Shown piece by piece: positions 46,206 to 57,960 of a stretch of DNA of 64,000 nt. How positions within the stretch are numbered: position 1 is the first letter of the stretch; every line of letters starts with the position of its first letter. Under the pieces are notes generated by a model. It made no database searches. It was given only the letters and a program-made list of their open reading frames with translations, and had not been told where the DNA came from. Source of the stretch: Charina bottae (Eukaryota; Chordata; Lepidosauria; Squamata; Charinaidae); assembly GCA_023362775.1 (NCBI GenBank), contig JALMGJ010000020.1:1426001-1490000 (forward strand). Reading direction: 5' to 3'. The translations under genes and the position numbers were made by a program.

Positions 46206-47154
46206 CAATGCAGTGGATGGAGCAGTCATACAAAATGGGAAGGACTAAGATTTTCAATTTTTTCAATTTTTCGATTTTTTGTGATTTTGTGAAGTTCTTA
46301 GAAGTTTATTCTAGGCTTAAGCCAAGTTTTACTGTTTCTTATCTAAAACAATGGGACATTCTGCCATTAATTCTTGGTGTTTTGCCACTGATTTTTGGTG
46401 GCATGGTAAAGAAGTGTTCTAGACTGACCCAAACTGGCTACATTCAGGGTGACCACTAAAGTACTTTAGAGCACTTAGCTGAAGCAATTTCTCCTGAAAC
46501 TTTCCCACTGATTAGAAAAAAGGCCAGAAAAAAAAAGACTGACTGACTGATTGAGTGATTAACTGTATATCCTATCTTTCCATCAATAAATATGCTCACT
46601 GTGATTTACAATAAACATAAAATAAAAAGAAACAAATTAAAATACAATTTAAAACTATTAATACCATAAATAATACATTAATGTAACAATGAATTGAAAC
46701 ACCCAATTCAACTATAGACTGATTTGTACATCCAAGTCCTGCAGGAATTAAAACATTTTAGTCTGCAGGTGGAAGGATAATACCAAAAGAACTAGCTTGA
46801 CCTCTTCTGCAGAGAGTTCCACACTCTTGAAAGTAACCATGGAAAGTCTCTCTAAAGGACTGTAAAAAAGTGAAATGGAATAGAACAGACCCAGTGAGTC
46901 ATTTTATGTCAGAAGCAGTAGGACATGCTATCCTAAAAATTACAGTCTTTTCCATATTACATATTTATAACTTCTTATTACCCAGAATCCATTTGGAACA
47001 GGGCAGAATGTTACACATGAGTACAGTAATGGTAATAAGACGCCATTACTCTTGCCCACCCACTCAGACTGCCCCCAGCAGCTGCTTTTTTAAGATGAGA
47101 AGAACAGGGGTAAAGCACACAGACAGTACGTTTCACCTTTCTGAGAATCTTATC
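46206..47154. other. Intergenic; possible old LINE 3' relic
   Basis: 46,560-46,870 contains CR1/L2-like tail words (TTTACAATAAACATAAAATA) but is too decayed to classify. No gene. Confidence 0.35.
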
Positions 47155-47167
47155 TATATATATGATA

Positions 47168-47502
47168 AAAAGGTAAAAGGTTCCCCCCGCACATTTGTGC
47201 AGTCGTGTCCGACTCTAGGGGCCGGTGCTCATCTCCGTTTGTTAGCCAAAGAGCCAGCATTGTCCGAAGACACTTTCACGGTCATGTGGCCGAATGACGC
47301 GCACGGAACGCTGTTACCTTCCCACCAAAGTGGTACCTATTCATCTACTTGCATTTGCATGCTTTCGAATTGCTAGGTTGGCAAGAGCTGGAGCTAGTGC
47401 GGGAGCTCACTCCGACACGCGGGACTAGGGATTTGAACCTCCGAACTTGCGATCTTCCGATCCACAAGCCTGGCGTCTTACCCACTGAGCCACCATGCCC
47501 CT
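47168..47502 (-). mobile_element. Sauria SINE, full length
   Basis: Same structure as the copy at 10.0 kb: BovB-like 3' end with AGTCGGACACGACTGCACAA, tRNA-like head GGGGCATGGTGGCTCAGTGGG. An exact 13-bp duplication TATATATATGATA flanks it at 47155-47167 and 47503-47515, so this is a clear retrotransposition event and fairly recent. Confidence 0.94.
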
Positions 47503-47515
47503 TATATATATGATA

Positions 47516-48480
47516 GCATGATATAAAATATCCATTACCAAGTGGAGAAGCAGAGGCCACTAGATGGCTACTAGATTTGCCTTCATCTCTGTAGTCAAGT
47601 TATCATGACTGTTAACTCCATTAATGTGAGCTTCTGGCTATAACTTGCTATCAGGTGATGTGCAATGTCTTCTTGCAATCTGGAATGGAGAGACCATTCG
47701 AAAAAGCTCCACTGAAGGACTCTGCAGGTGTAGTACTGGCAGAAAAGAACAATCTCTTCCTCGCTGCCATCACAGCACTCCAAGGAGCTCTAGGTAGTTG
47801 CTTGCTCTGAGTTTTCCATACACTTTGCATTAGCCATCATCTCATCATCTCAGAATCACTTGCTGAAATTACAAAAACCATCAGGAAACATATCAGCCTC
47901 CGCGGGTGGACTATCTTAATTGGTGTCCCAGTCCTGCAGTTTATAATTCTAGTTATGAAGCCACCATGTAACACTCTGTCCATTATAATGGAATTATAGA
48001 GAATTTCTTTACTCCCAAATCACCACCATCCATTCAGTGTGTTCCTTACTGAATAAATGAAAGAGAGATCAGCTGTGGTCACCAATTCCTGGACTCCTCC
48101 CTGAACAACAAAGCCTCCAGCACCATTCCAGAGATCATCCTGAGAAGTAGGTTATTGGCAGGTAACGTGGTTGGTATATCTGTTTTCTCAGATGGATACA
48201 ACTACAGTGAATCACTATAGCTCTGATTCCCAGCCCCCAATTTTTAAAATTTTATTTATAATTTATATCACCGCCCCATCTCCCCCAAAGGAGCCCCCAA
48301 TGCTCTACATAGCATGGCTTAAGACAACGTTGGTAGAGAATTACTTTTCCAGTCTGTTCCATAGCTACATCTCAGGACACCTCTCCAGAAGCTAAGCTAA
48401 TTTCCAGCCATGGAAATGCCCTGTGCCTTCTCTCTGTCTCAACAACACTCAGAGGATCTATTCTCACCTTACACCTCCCT
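47516..48480. other. Intergenic with LINE tail at 48240-48310
   Basis: 48240-48310 (TTTATAATTTATATCACCGC, CCATCTCCCCCAAAGGAG) is a minus-strand LINE tail fragment. Otherwise nothing recognised. Confidence 0.4.
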
Positions 48481-48750
48481 TTCAATCATAGAATGGGAGG
48501 CTTGAAAGGAACTTTGGAAATCATCTAGTCATTCCAAGTTCAGGAATCAATTACTACGGCATCCCCAACACATGACCACGCAGTTAAACACCTTCAAAAA
48601 GAGGAGAGTCCACCGCCTCCCAAGGGAAACTATTCCATTGTTGAACAGCTCTAACCATTAGGAAATTCTTCCTAATGTCCCATTGAAATATGCTTCCTTC
48701 TACTTTAAATTCATTGTTTCTTGTTCTGTCTTGTCCAGTTATTCCGGAAT
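48481..48750 (-). mobile_element. CR1 LINE 3' end
   Basis: CAATCATAGAATGGGAGGCTT, GGAAATCATCTAGTCATTCC, CTTCAAAAAGAGGAGAGTCC and AGGAAATTCTTCCTAATGTC follow the antisense order of the CR1 3' untranslated region known from birds and reptiles. It is 5'-truncated. Confidence 0.78.
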
Positions 48751-48762
48751 AACTTTGTATAA

Positions 48763-48763
<1 letters not shown>

Positions 48764-48818
<55 letters not shown>

Positions 48819-48852
48819 TTATATTGTATAAGTATAATTCATATATTATACG

Positions 48853-48893
<41 letters not shown>

Positions 48894-48894
48894 C

Positions 48895-48940
<46 letters not shown>

Positions 48941-48941
48941 G
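48764..48941. repeat. Compound TA / ACAT repeat
   Basis: Two long TA tracts (48764-48828 and 48855-48887) and an ACAT/CATA segment with a further TA tract to 48941. Frames through it are artefacts. Confidence 0.95.
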
Positions 48942-49879
48942 AAAGGAAGTAAGACTTTGCTTGGTCTTGACATTTTTAGTTGGAAAATGTGCTACCAGAC
49001 TCCTAAATGGCTCTCCTCCTACAAAGGTTACTCGTCCTGTATTTATAATTTCCCCATTATGTCACATTAAAAATTAGAAATTGGTGGCAATTTTGATTGG
49101 GATCTGGGAGCCATACCCAAGGCTTTGAATATATGTGCCCCCCTGCCCTCCAGTTAAGCACCCGTCCACCAAAATGAGGCATGTAGCTTTGGGAAAATTG
49201 ATGGAAATCTGTTCCATCAATTCAAGGTGAATTGGGGTGTTTTCTGAATAGCAGAACTGGGGTCTGAATTGAATGTTTTGGTTGGTTCACAAGCCTAAAA
49301 GAGAAGATGTGAGCAGTTAGACATCAGAATAAAAAGAAAAAGGGTTTGGTTTTGGAAATTGCATAATTTCATAGATACTCGTTTCTCCCAATGGCTTCCA
49401 ACTGCAATCATTATCTGCCTGTTTATCCCTTTTTCAAATATAAAAAGGCCATAGCATGCCAAAAAGTAGTCAACATTTGATATGAATAGTGAATACAAGA
49501 GATGTTAATTTAGGGGGAAAATGAGATATTTCTATTTTATTTGGCAGTAGCAAAACCCATCTGTCCCTTTCCAGCAGGAAGCTGAGGGGCAACTCTCCAG
49601 TGATGTGTTTCATAGACTCTTATCCTCAGATTCCTCTAAAAATGCCAAAAGAGATTATACAATGTGGTACAGGAACTTTCTCCAGATGTGCAAGACAAAA
49701 TCTGCATATATATGAGGTCAAGCAGGTAACTTCTATCAAACTCACATCAGAGGAATCCTCAAATGAAGGACTAATTTGGAGGTGAGCATGATATCTTTTA
49801 TGCTATCAAAATATGCAAACCATGAACCTCTGGAGGCCCATGATTACAGTACTTGGCAAAGTCACAATGGGTGTATCTG

Positions 49880-49880
<1 letters not shown>
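48942..49880. other. Intergenic, nothing recognised
   Basis: No gene or classified repeat. Confidence 0.4.

Positions 49881-49930
<50 letters not shown>
49881..49930. repeat. TA dinucleotide array
   Basis: About 24 TA units. Confidence 0.95.
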
Positions 49931-49931
<1 letters not shown>

Positions 49932-50019
49932 CAAGACTATGTGTTATTAACGCTGCAAGTTATAGATGAGATACCACAGACAAACTATCCTAGAAAAAAA
50001 CATTCTAGCAATTTTGGGT

Positions 50020-50151
50020 TTTTGTTGTTGTTGTTTATTTCTTCAGTCATTTCCGACTCTTTGTGACTTCATGGACCAGCCCACGCCAGAGCTTCCTGCC
50101 AGCCGTTGCCATCCCCAGCTCCCCCAAGGTCGAGTCCATCACCTCCAGAAT
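50020..50151 (-). mobile_element. BovB 3' terminal fragment
   Basis: TTGTTGTTGTTTATTTCTTC and CTTTGTGACTTCATGGACCA are antisense to the BovB 3' end seen at 4.7-4.86 kb. About 130 bp, 5'-truncated. Confidence 0.8.
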
Positions 50152-52567
50152 TTTGGGTATTAAGACCTGGTATATCAACTTCCCCACAAAACTGAAATAC
50201 AGCTGATCAAGAATATTTTCTCTGATGGTGATATAAGGCTTTGACTATCAAGTTCTGCCATTTTGTACTCACAGTTGTTTTAGTTTAGGGAAAACATTTC
50301 TCTAGATCAATGGCACAATGTGCAAACATTTTTATGGTTACTTTAAAACAACACTTCCTTGGCTCTTACTCTACCAAGCCTCTCTTCTTTTGGGCATACA
50401 TTGATGGCATTTCATCATTTGGACTTACAAGCAAGAGGTTCTGACAAAGTTCCATCAAGACTTCATCGCCTTCATCCTACTATCAAGTTGAATCTCTGCC
50501 ATCCTGCTATCCAACAGGTTTACTTTCTGAAACTATGCTAAGAATATATGAGACCAATCTTATATAAGAAACAAACTGACAAATATTTACATGCTTCCAG
50601 TTACCATACAAAACATATCACAAAATCATTGTTTATAGTTAAACCTTATGAAACAACTATTCAACCTAATTGACAGATGCTCATCACTAAAGTTCTAAAT
50701 CAGGGATTTGTCAATTAGGCATGCTCACATAATAAAGTGGGCATAAAATGGAAGTAAAAAAAAATAGCCTAAAAGCATTTGTCATTCCGTATACTTTCTA
50801 CCTAAAGCTATATGTATCATATCCCAGTTTGAATTATGACACTTGCCTTTCACAGAACTTAGATGCTAGGCCTGTATCTTATAGGGAGCCACCTGAGTTA
50901 AAACCGAATTAACAGAGGAGCCTAAACCTTGTGGCAAGCCCAGATATCAACAATGCTTCCATATCTGCCAACATCACATTGGACAAACTGGTCCAAATAA
51001 ATGGGCAGAGAGATGATATTGGAATATTAATATCGAAAACGGGAAACATTTCAACTACCCAGAGCATTCCATCACTGAGAAAAGGAATTACAAAGATCCA
51101 TTTCATCACAAAACAGTTGATTCAAAAGCTTCTTAATGATTTACTTACTGTATGATAAAATAGCAGTATGATTTTTTGCATTATCTAAACATCTGGGGAT
51201 GGCCTTGGAAGTAGCAATCCTTGAAGTAATTGTCCATTGTCCTTAATGCTTGTGCAAAACAAAAAGGAAACAGACTGTTGGTGGGGGGGGGGGGCGCTCC
51301 TGGGCTTGCCTTCTACTGTAGTCGTTTCTGGTCCTGATAGCCCTGAGATCAGAGGCTCTGGTGTTTATCTGAACACCAGTTGCTGGGAGACCAAAGCTGC
51401 AGCTCACATTCTGAGAAGCATCTGGTTGGCTACTGCTGAAAACAGGAATCATTCAGTATTTCACTCTTCCTTACTGAACTTACTGGGACTCCTTTCCCAG
51501 TCTAGATTCCCAGACAGTAGCTGCAAATGAGTGAAGAATCAAATTCCAAGGAAATCATTTTGAATGAGGCTGCAAACAGCAGCATGCAGAGAAATTCCAG
51601 TAATCATGTTAAGGAACATTTGCACCTCAAGGGAATCTTTAGATAGACCAGAAGATTCTGGAGAATGAATCCAGGATCTTTTGCATGCAAAACATGTTCT
51701 CTGTCCGCCATCCTCTTGGCTTTTAATTGTTTTGTTCTTGCCCTCTCTGGTTTGAAGACATTGGCTGAACTGCTTTTTATTCTTTCCAGGCCAATGGAAT
51801 GTTGGAAAGAAATTATGGAAAAGGGCGCTGGACTCTGTCTGTCTGTCTGTTTGTCTGTCTGCAGGACAACACTCTGAAAACTGAGAACTGCAGCAAATTT
51901 GGGGGAGTAGGAGCAGCCAGCCGAAGAAAGATTGGGTTCCTAAATGAGGGTAATCTGGCTCAGGAAAGACAGCTGGCAAAGCTTGGAATGCTGTTGACTG
52001 CACCATTCTAAACCCTCCCTTTTCTCTCCTGGTCATGTGACCCAGAGCAGGACATCTGCAGCCCACACTCACTGCACCCATACACAACCCAGCATGAGGG
52101 GAGAATGAAGCACCCACCCACACAGTGCAGCATGTTACTTCTTTTCATAGAAGAAAAAACAGGTGCCTCCTATGGCCACTGCTGATAAAGGGGCTGGAAA
52201 TAATTCCAGAAGTTATGCTCTGTAGAATTTCCCTAGCTTGGTTTATGTCACAGTGGGCCTGTAGCATCACAGAAGTCATGGTCCATCTAATATAAATAAT
52301 CTGAAAGTTCTGTCTTCTCTTGTTCCAGACAGCTAACTGCTTAGTGATCTTCCCCTATCTTACTCTGAATTCCAAGGTAAGAGAGAATTACAGCAGTTAT
52401 GTGTAACACTGGTGTTCTTGGCAGCTAATATATTTTAATGTGAATTCACAAGGATGGGAAATTATAAGCCACTCCGAGCTGGTTCTGATTGGAGTGGCTT
52501 ATAAGCTAAATAAGTACATACTGTATTTTGCTAATTGAACCTGGATTCTGAAGCCCATTTAGCAGTC
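50152..52567. other. Intergenic, no gene recognised
   Basis: AT-rich with a poly-G tract at 51281-51293 and a GTCT run at 51836-51862. A LINE-tail hairpin near 52.5 kb is listed separately. No supported exon. Confidence 0.45.
52462..52504 (+). repeat. Perfect 14-bp hairpin (LINE tail)
   Basis: TTATAAGCCACTCC (52462-52475) and its exact complement GGAGTGGCTTATAA (52491-52504) flank a 15-nt loop. The words fit the stem-loop before the A-rich tail of L2/CR1-type LINEs. Confidence 0.65.
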
Positions 52568-53585
52568 TGTTAGAACTACTGAAATGGAGCAGAGCAGCTA
52601 AACTCATGTACAGAAAAAGAATATTGTTTAAAAACAGAGCCCATGAGCATATTAGAGAAATCCAGGTTAGTCTTACACCTTTAGCTCACCTTAGCATAAA
52701 GAAACACGCGCTTAGACATGGCAGGTATGAAAAGTATGGGGGCGCAGTGGCTCAGCGGGTTAAACCGTTAGTCTGCCGACCATAAGGTCGGCAGTTCGAA
52801 TCTGCGTGGTGGGGTGAGCTCCCGTCACTAGCCCCAGCTCCAGCCCACCCAGCTGATCGAAAGCCACCGGCAAGTAGATGAATGGGGACCACTCACGTGG
52901 GCCAATTTGCTGGCGTCCTGCTCGGAGGGTCGCCCTCGGACCAAGAAGAAAGCTGGTTCCCATGGATGGTGGCGGAGGACGGCAGAGGACGGCGGATCCC
53001 GAAAAATGACAACTTCCTGGACGTCAGCAGCCGGCTCAGAAGCAAAGGTTCCTGGGACATGTAATCTGACCTGCGGTTGAAGGGCCGGTTCCCTCACCCC
53101 CTCCCTAATCGCGCGGGTAATATAATATAATATGATTGTATAATTGAATTGAATTGACATGATTGTAAGCCGCCTAGAGCCCTCCATTAGGGAGGGGATA
53201 GGCGGGGTATAAATAAGATAAAATAAATAAATAAATAAAAGTAAGTACAAAAGAGTCCTTACGTTTATTCATTGCAGGTACAGCATTTTCGGTAGATAAA
53301 TGATGTTCCATTTCTTCTTTCTGTTCCCTAAACTTAGTTAACTCTTGCCCCTCATTGCTGGCAAGAGATGCATGTAGAAAGGGGGGAAAATCTCCTAAGC
53401 CCATCTTGGCCTAGGATGGAGCAGCACACAGCCACGTGCTTTGCTCCCAGTTGAAGGAGGAAAGAGAGAAAGAGGAAGTGGGAGTGGCCAGAAACAGCTT
53501 CCTCAAAAAAGCATGGAGAGCTTGCATCCTAGAGCAGCCATCTATATGCTGATGAGGCATGCTGGATTTGCCAGAATCTCCAACA
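52568..53585 (-). mobile_element. Solo LTR, split by a SINE
   Basis: On the minus strand it starts TGTTGGAGATTC at 53585 and ends GTTCTAACA at 52568. Without the SINE at 52737-53236 and one duplicate it is about 510 bp and aligns end to end with the LTR at 55922-56429, at roughly three quarters identity by eye. It has an AATAAA-type signal followed by TAAGGACTCTTTTGTACTTAC. No coding region lies between or beside the two LTRs in the expected order, so both look solo. The retrovirus or retrotransposon family is unknown. Confidence 0.75.
52737..53236 (+). mobile_element. Composite SINE: Sauria-like head, L2/CR1-like tail
   Basis: Head GGGGGCGCAGTGGCTCAGCG with a B-box GCAGTTCGAATC; the domain GGGTGAGCTCCCGTCACTAG is shared with Sauria SINEs. 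A distinct middle (GGACGTCAGCAGCCGGCTCA, GGGCCGGTTCCCTCACCCCC) follows. The 3' end is GCCGCCTAGAGCCCTCC, GGGAGGGGATAGGCGG and an AATAAATAAATA tail, of L2/CR1 type instead of BovB type. Inserted into the LTR with duplication AAAAGTA at 52730-52736 and 53237-53243. Confidence 0.8.
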
Positions 53586-53693
53586 GATTCAAATATTGCC
53601 TCTGAAATTCTGAGTAATGGCTTTATATGGTAATAACTTTGTTTCATTTGTGGTAAAATTCTCCTACTTGGCAGAATGGGTAACTGAGCTATA

Positions 53694-53909
53694 AGGTAAA
53701 GGTACCCCCTGCACATTTGTGCAGTCGTGTCCGACTCTAGGGGCCGGTGCTCATCTCCGTTTGTTAGCCAAAGAGCCAGCGTTGTCCGAAGACACTTCCA
53801 CGGTCATGTGGCCACATGACACGCGCGGAACGCTGTTACCTACCCACCGAAGTGGTACCTATTAATCTACTTGCATTTGCATGCTTTCGAATTGCTAGGT
53901 GTTACTGAG
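53694..53909 (-). mobile_element. Sauria SINE, 5'-truncated
   Basis: Contains the BovB-like end and the central domain but stops at GAATTGCTAGGT, without the tRNA-like head. Flanks TAACTGAGCTATA (53681-53693) and TTACTGAGCTATA (53910-53922) match at 12 of 13 bases. Confidence 0.88.
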
Positions 53910-53922
53910 TTACTGAGCTATA

Positions 53923-54169
53923 TCTGCGATTAATTTGGTTAGCTGCAGTTAGCTTATGTCAAGGATAACAAGAAGTGTTTTTCATGAAGGATCTAGAAAG
54001 AAGGTTTGAAGAAATGAAAGCAACTACAGAAAGAAGCAAATAAGTAACTTATATTTACCAGCCAGAGTTTATACTGTTCTTAACATCATAGCAACAATCT
54101 AGTGCACTGTGCAGGTCTGGATGTGGACGAACCATTTCTGACTCAATTCCACCAAGGTGTTTGTATTTT
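53923..54169. other. Intergenic, nothing recognised
   Basis: Short AT-rich spacer. Confidence 0.4.
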
Positions 54170-54290
54170 TGCTGCCCAGTTTTGCCATCTTTGCTTCTTC
54201 TTTTTATTGTTTTATAGTTCTCATATTTCTTGCGAACCACCCAGAGCCCTCGGGAGTTGGGCGGTATACAAATTTAATTAAATAAATAAT
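54170..54290 (+). mobile_element. L2/CR1-type LINE tail
   Basis: GCGAACCACCCAGAGCCCTC, GAGTTGGGCGGTATACAAAT and an AAATAAATAATT tail, plus strand. Confidence 0.68.
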
Positions 54291-54299
54291 TATTGGTGC

Positions 54300-54790
54300 T
54301 GGGGTTTTTAAATTATTTATTTATTTTATTTTTATTCCACCATACTTCCAACACAGTCCTGGCTGTGTACAGTATAAAACATATAATAAAACACAGAATA
54401 AAGATCACACAACAGTGTCTTAAATTACCCAGAATTACACTAAACACAGACCTCTTCCAACATCCAGATTTTAACTCTGTATGTCACCTAGAGTCTTTGG
54501 ATTTGACAGCCTATACAGTAAATCTAAATAAATATATAAATAGCTATGAGAAATTCCTGAACAGCTCAATGTTCATAAGCTTCCTCAATATAGGTGCCAT
54601 ATGGCTTTCTAAGGGGAAGCTGTTCTAGAGGTTAGGGACCACCACAGAGAAGCTCTGGCTGCTGGCGCCCCTCTGATCTCTCATGGGAGGAAGCCCTCAG
54701 CTTCCCCATGTGAATATGGAATCTGGGTGAGCGGGTTGTATGGGAAACAAATGGTCCTGCAGGTACCTGGGTGTACGTCAAATAGTTATT
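54300..54790 (-). mobile_element. LINE 3' region remnant
   Basis: TTATTTATTTTATTTTTATT followed by CCACCATACTTCCAACACAG, and further on GACCACCACAGAGAAGCTCT and GTCCTGCAGGTACCTGGGTG, matches the antisense 3' region of L2/CR1-type LINEs (compare 55.3-55.9 kb). Decayed. Confidence 0.5.
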
Positions 54791-54812
54791 TTGTGTGTGT
54801 GTATTTTTATTT

Positions 54813-54876
54813 TTATTTATTTATAGTGCTATATATACCCCGCCTATCCCCTCCCTAACGGAGGACTCTAGGCGGC

Positions 54877-54907
<31 letters not shown>

Positions 54908-55317
54908 CACACACATTTTTATCATTATACAATATCACCAACTATAGAGTGTAATTTAACCCGTGCACCAGGAGAGGGGGTAAGGGAACCGGCTCTTCTA
55001 AGGCTCTGGACTACAATTCCCAGGATGCCTTGAGCCGGCTGCTGACGTCCTGTTGATGTCACTTCCGGGTCTGTCCTCACCGTCTGTCCAATCTTTTCTC
55101 CGGTGGAACCGGCTCCCGACAGGACACCAGCAAATTCTCCCACTTAAGGTGGTACCCATTTTATCTACTTGCTAAGCTTTTGAACTGCTGGGTTGACAGG
55201 AGCTAGGACTTAGCGACGAGAGCTCACGTCGTCGCACGGGGATTCGAACTGCCGACCTTCTGATCGGCAGCCTACAGCTCAGCTGTTTAACCTGCTGAGC
55301 CATCCGCGTCCCATGCC
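54813..55317 (-). mobile_element. Composite SINE, second copy
   Basis: Minus strand: head GGGACGCGGATGGCTCAGCA, B-box GCAGTTCGAATCCC, the same middle (GGACGTCAGCAGCCGGCTCA, GAGCCGGTTCCCTTACCCCC) and the tail GCCGCCTAGAGTCCTCC, GGGAGGGGATAGGCGG. An ACAT microsatellite at 54880-54913 lies before the tail stem. GTGTATTTTTATTT (54799-54812) and GTGTATGTTTATTT (55318-55331) may be the target duplication (13 of 14). Confidence 0.8.
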
Positions 55318-55319
55318 GT

Positions 55320-55921
55320 GTATGTTTATTTAAAACATTTCTATCCTGCCACAATTGAAAAGTCTCTCAGTGGTTTATGCAGAATATAAAATAACATCTA
55401 AAACATCCACAGTACAAACTTCGCACCAGGAACAATAAAAACAACACCAACTGAACACAAAAATTAAAGCAATAAAAATGGAAGTTCAAATGGCATGATA
55501 AAATCAGGGAAAGGCTCTCCAAAACAATTCCATCTTTAATAGCTTCCAAAACATTCACAATGAAGGGGCCAGCCTGATCCCTACTGGGACGTTGTTCCAC
55601 AGTGGTGGCACAGCCACAGAAAAGCAGCACCTTCTCACTTCACCTCCTCAAACCTTCCGAAAATATGAGATTAATAACAGTTTCTCCCTATTTGAAGTAA
55701 TTGGTTGGGCCGGTACTTGTTGAAATAGGTGGTCCTGCAAGTATCTGGGTACCAAGCCATAAAGAGTTTGGTAGGTTAAAATCAGCACCTTAAATTGCAC
55801 CCAGAAACCAATTGGCAACCATAACCATGTTATGTGCTCCCAACATCAGTAGCCAGAAAGTATGCAGGTTGTTGCATGTTGGACCAATTGTAGTTTCCAT
55901 GTGGTCTTTAAGGGCAGCCCT
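55320..55921 (-). mobile_element. L2/CR1-clade LINE 3' part
   Basis: Tail words ATCCTGCCACAATTGAAAAG and AATATAAAATAACATCTAAA are followed by GACGTTGTTCCACAGTGGTG and the ORF2-end region (ACCTTAAATTGCACCCAGAA, antisense of the VQFKV-type motif; GTTTCCATGTGGTCTTTAAG). Truncated near 55,921, where the LTR begins. Confidence 0.55.
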
Positions 55922-56429
55922 GTTGGAATTCAGCAAATCAACCATGCCTCTTTAGCATATGGGTGATTGCTCTAGGAGGCAAACTCTGTGCTAGAGGAAG
56001 TTGCTTCTTGCTCCTCCCACTTCCTCTCTCTCTCTCTGATTCTTCCACCGATTGTGGAAGGACGCATGTGCCTTAGCTCCTCCATGGAGAGGCCATGTGC
56101 TAGGCCTCAAGCTGCTTTCTCCACGTAGCCTCTGGCAGCAAACAGGGTCAGAGGTATACAGTTTAGGGAACAGAAAGAAGAACTGAAACCAATTTTCTAC
56201 TGAAATGGCTGTACTTGGACAAAATAAATGTAAGAACTCTTTTGTACTTACTTTTTGTACCTGCAATGTCTAAGTGTGTGTTTCTTTATGCTTGGGTGGG
56301 CTAAAAGTATAAGAATAAGAACCTGCATCTCTCTAACGTGTTCACAGGCTGTGTTTTTAAACAATATTCCTTTTTCTGCGCACGAGTTTATACAACATTA
56401 AGCTCTGCTCCATTCACTGGTTCCAACAG
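55922..56429 (+). mobile_element. Solo LTR, about 508 bp
   Basis: Starts TGTTGGAATTC and ends GGTTCCAACA, so the terminal TGTTGGAA/TTCCAACA inverted repeat is exact. AAAATAAATGTAAGAACTC supplies a polyadenylation-type signal. It is the opposite-orientation partner of 52568-53585. No internal coding region adjoins it. I see no convincing target duplication. Confidence 0.75.
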
Positions 56430-57773
56430 GCCACTGAATGATCTTAAAAGGGTTATGGGCCCAGGATTTTGTAGAAAGAGGTTTTGTTTTTAAATGGCAG
56501 GAATTTTTCCTTTTTGCCTTGTTTTATTTTTGAGCAGAATTTTTTTTTTCTGGTTTTGCATGAGCATTGTTGTTTTTGAGAGAATACTCAGTCTAGCTAC
56601 TGAAGAGGTTTCTTACACAAGGATTTATGCCTTAAGCATAAAGGGAATATTTTTTTTTCTTTTTGAAGTGAAGCTCTGGCATTTTGGCACCACCTGCAGC
56701 TTTTGAGATGGGCACCCCATGCATTGCCATAATCTAGACAAGGGGTGAGTGTTGTCAAAGCCTCCTGTTATTTATATATTGTTAAATATATACATTTGTG
56801 AATACCTTTGGATATACCAAGTTGTGTACCAGTAAATTAAATCAACAAAAAAAGGGGAAAACTAATAACAAAACATTATTTTCTCTTCCTTTCATATTAG
56901 GAATTAAGGTGTAATTCAACATTCTCTATTTAAAGGAACCATAAGAAGGGAGACCAAGTTGAAGCTGACCACCAGTTAGTGTTCAGGTAGCAGACTGAGC
57001 AGATACACAGTTCACCCAATCACTGCCTTTCCCACTATGTATTGTGTTTTTGTTAAATGCTAATAATAATCTCTAAATCTGTATCTTTACACAAAACATG
57101 TGCTATTATTATTATTATTCACTTTTCCCCCAAAGGAGTTCATCAAAGGAGTTCAGGATGATACACAAAATTAATAAAAATTATCTTCAGTATAAATAAA
57201 CAAAGCAAGCCTATTCCAGAACAAAAGAAGAAGACAAGAATTAAAACCAAGTCCATTTTTGAAAGGTAATCTGCAATTGATCCCGGAGCAGTTGCTACCT
57301 TGGGTGAACACTATCATTCAGAGGAAGACCACATGGTGACCAGAAATATGTCCCCTGAGAGAGAGTTGCTTAACTGGGGCACCTGTCTCCTGGCACTATG
57401 AACTGAATGGACTGGGCAGACCACAAGGAGGGCATCCCAAACTGATCTTAGTATGTGAGTTGTGTGCATAGAAGCAGCCTGTTGAATTTGCCCAGTTAAG
57501 ATTTGCTGCCAAGAACTTTTTGATGGTTCCCCATGTAGGGTTGGAGGTGAAGTGCTCTTAGGCAATGTATCTTGGTTACAGCCCTCATGCTATGGAACAT
57601 CGTATGATCTTGGCTGTTGGCCTTCTGGAACTATTAAAGACAGAGCTGTGTCAGGGAGGCCTTTGTGGAAAGAATGGTCACCATTACTGTTTTAAGCGTT
57701 TATGTTTTTACTATGTTTTTATGCTTAATGATGTAAATTGCTGAGAGTCTGGTAGTAAAGTAACTAAGCCAAC

Positions 57774-57804
57774 CAGCCATGGAACCCTGGTTGAGAAATC
57801 CTGG
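57774..57804 (-). mobile_element. hAT-like transposon end fragment
   Basis: CCATGGAACCCTGGTTGAGAA is the reverse complement of the end shared by the copies at 1.6 and 21.6 kb. About 30 bp only. Confidence 0.5.
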
Positions 57805-57960
57805 CTTAGACTAATGGAAATAATAAGAGAAAAAAATCTCTGTTAAAGAAATACAGTATAAGTTCTTTACTGCAAGGCCCAATGCATTCTGTTTTAACTT
57901 AGTGCTTCTTCAGGGGCATCATGACTGTGAATTAACCTCATTTTTTAGGACACTACAGAC

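Noticed and set aside
52738..52830. tRNA gene
   Set aside because: A- and B-box-like words are present, but no cloverleaf with a matching acceptor stem; it is the head of a SINE.
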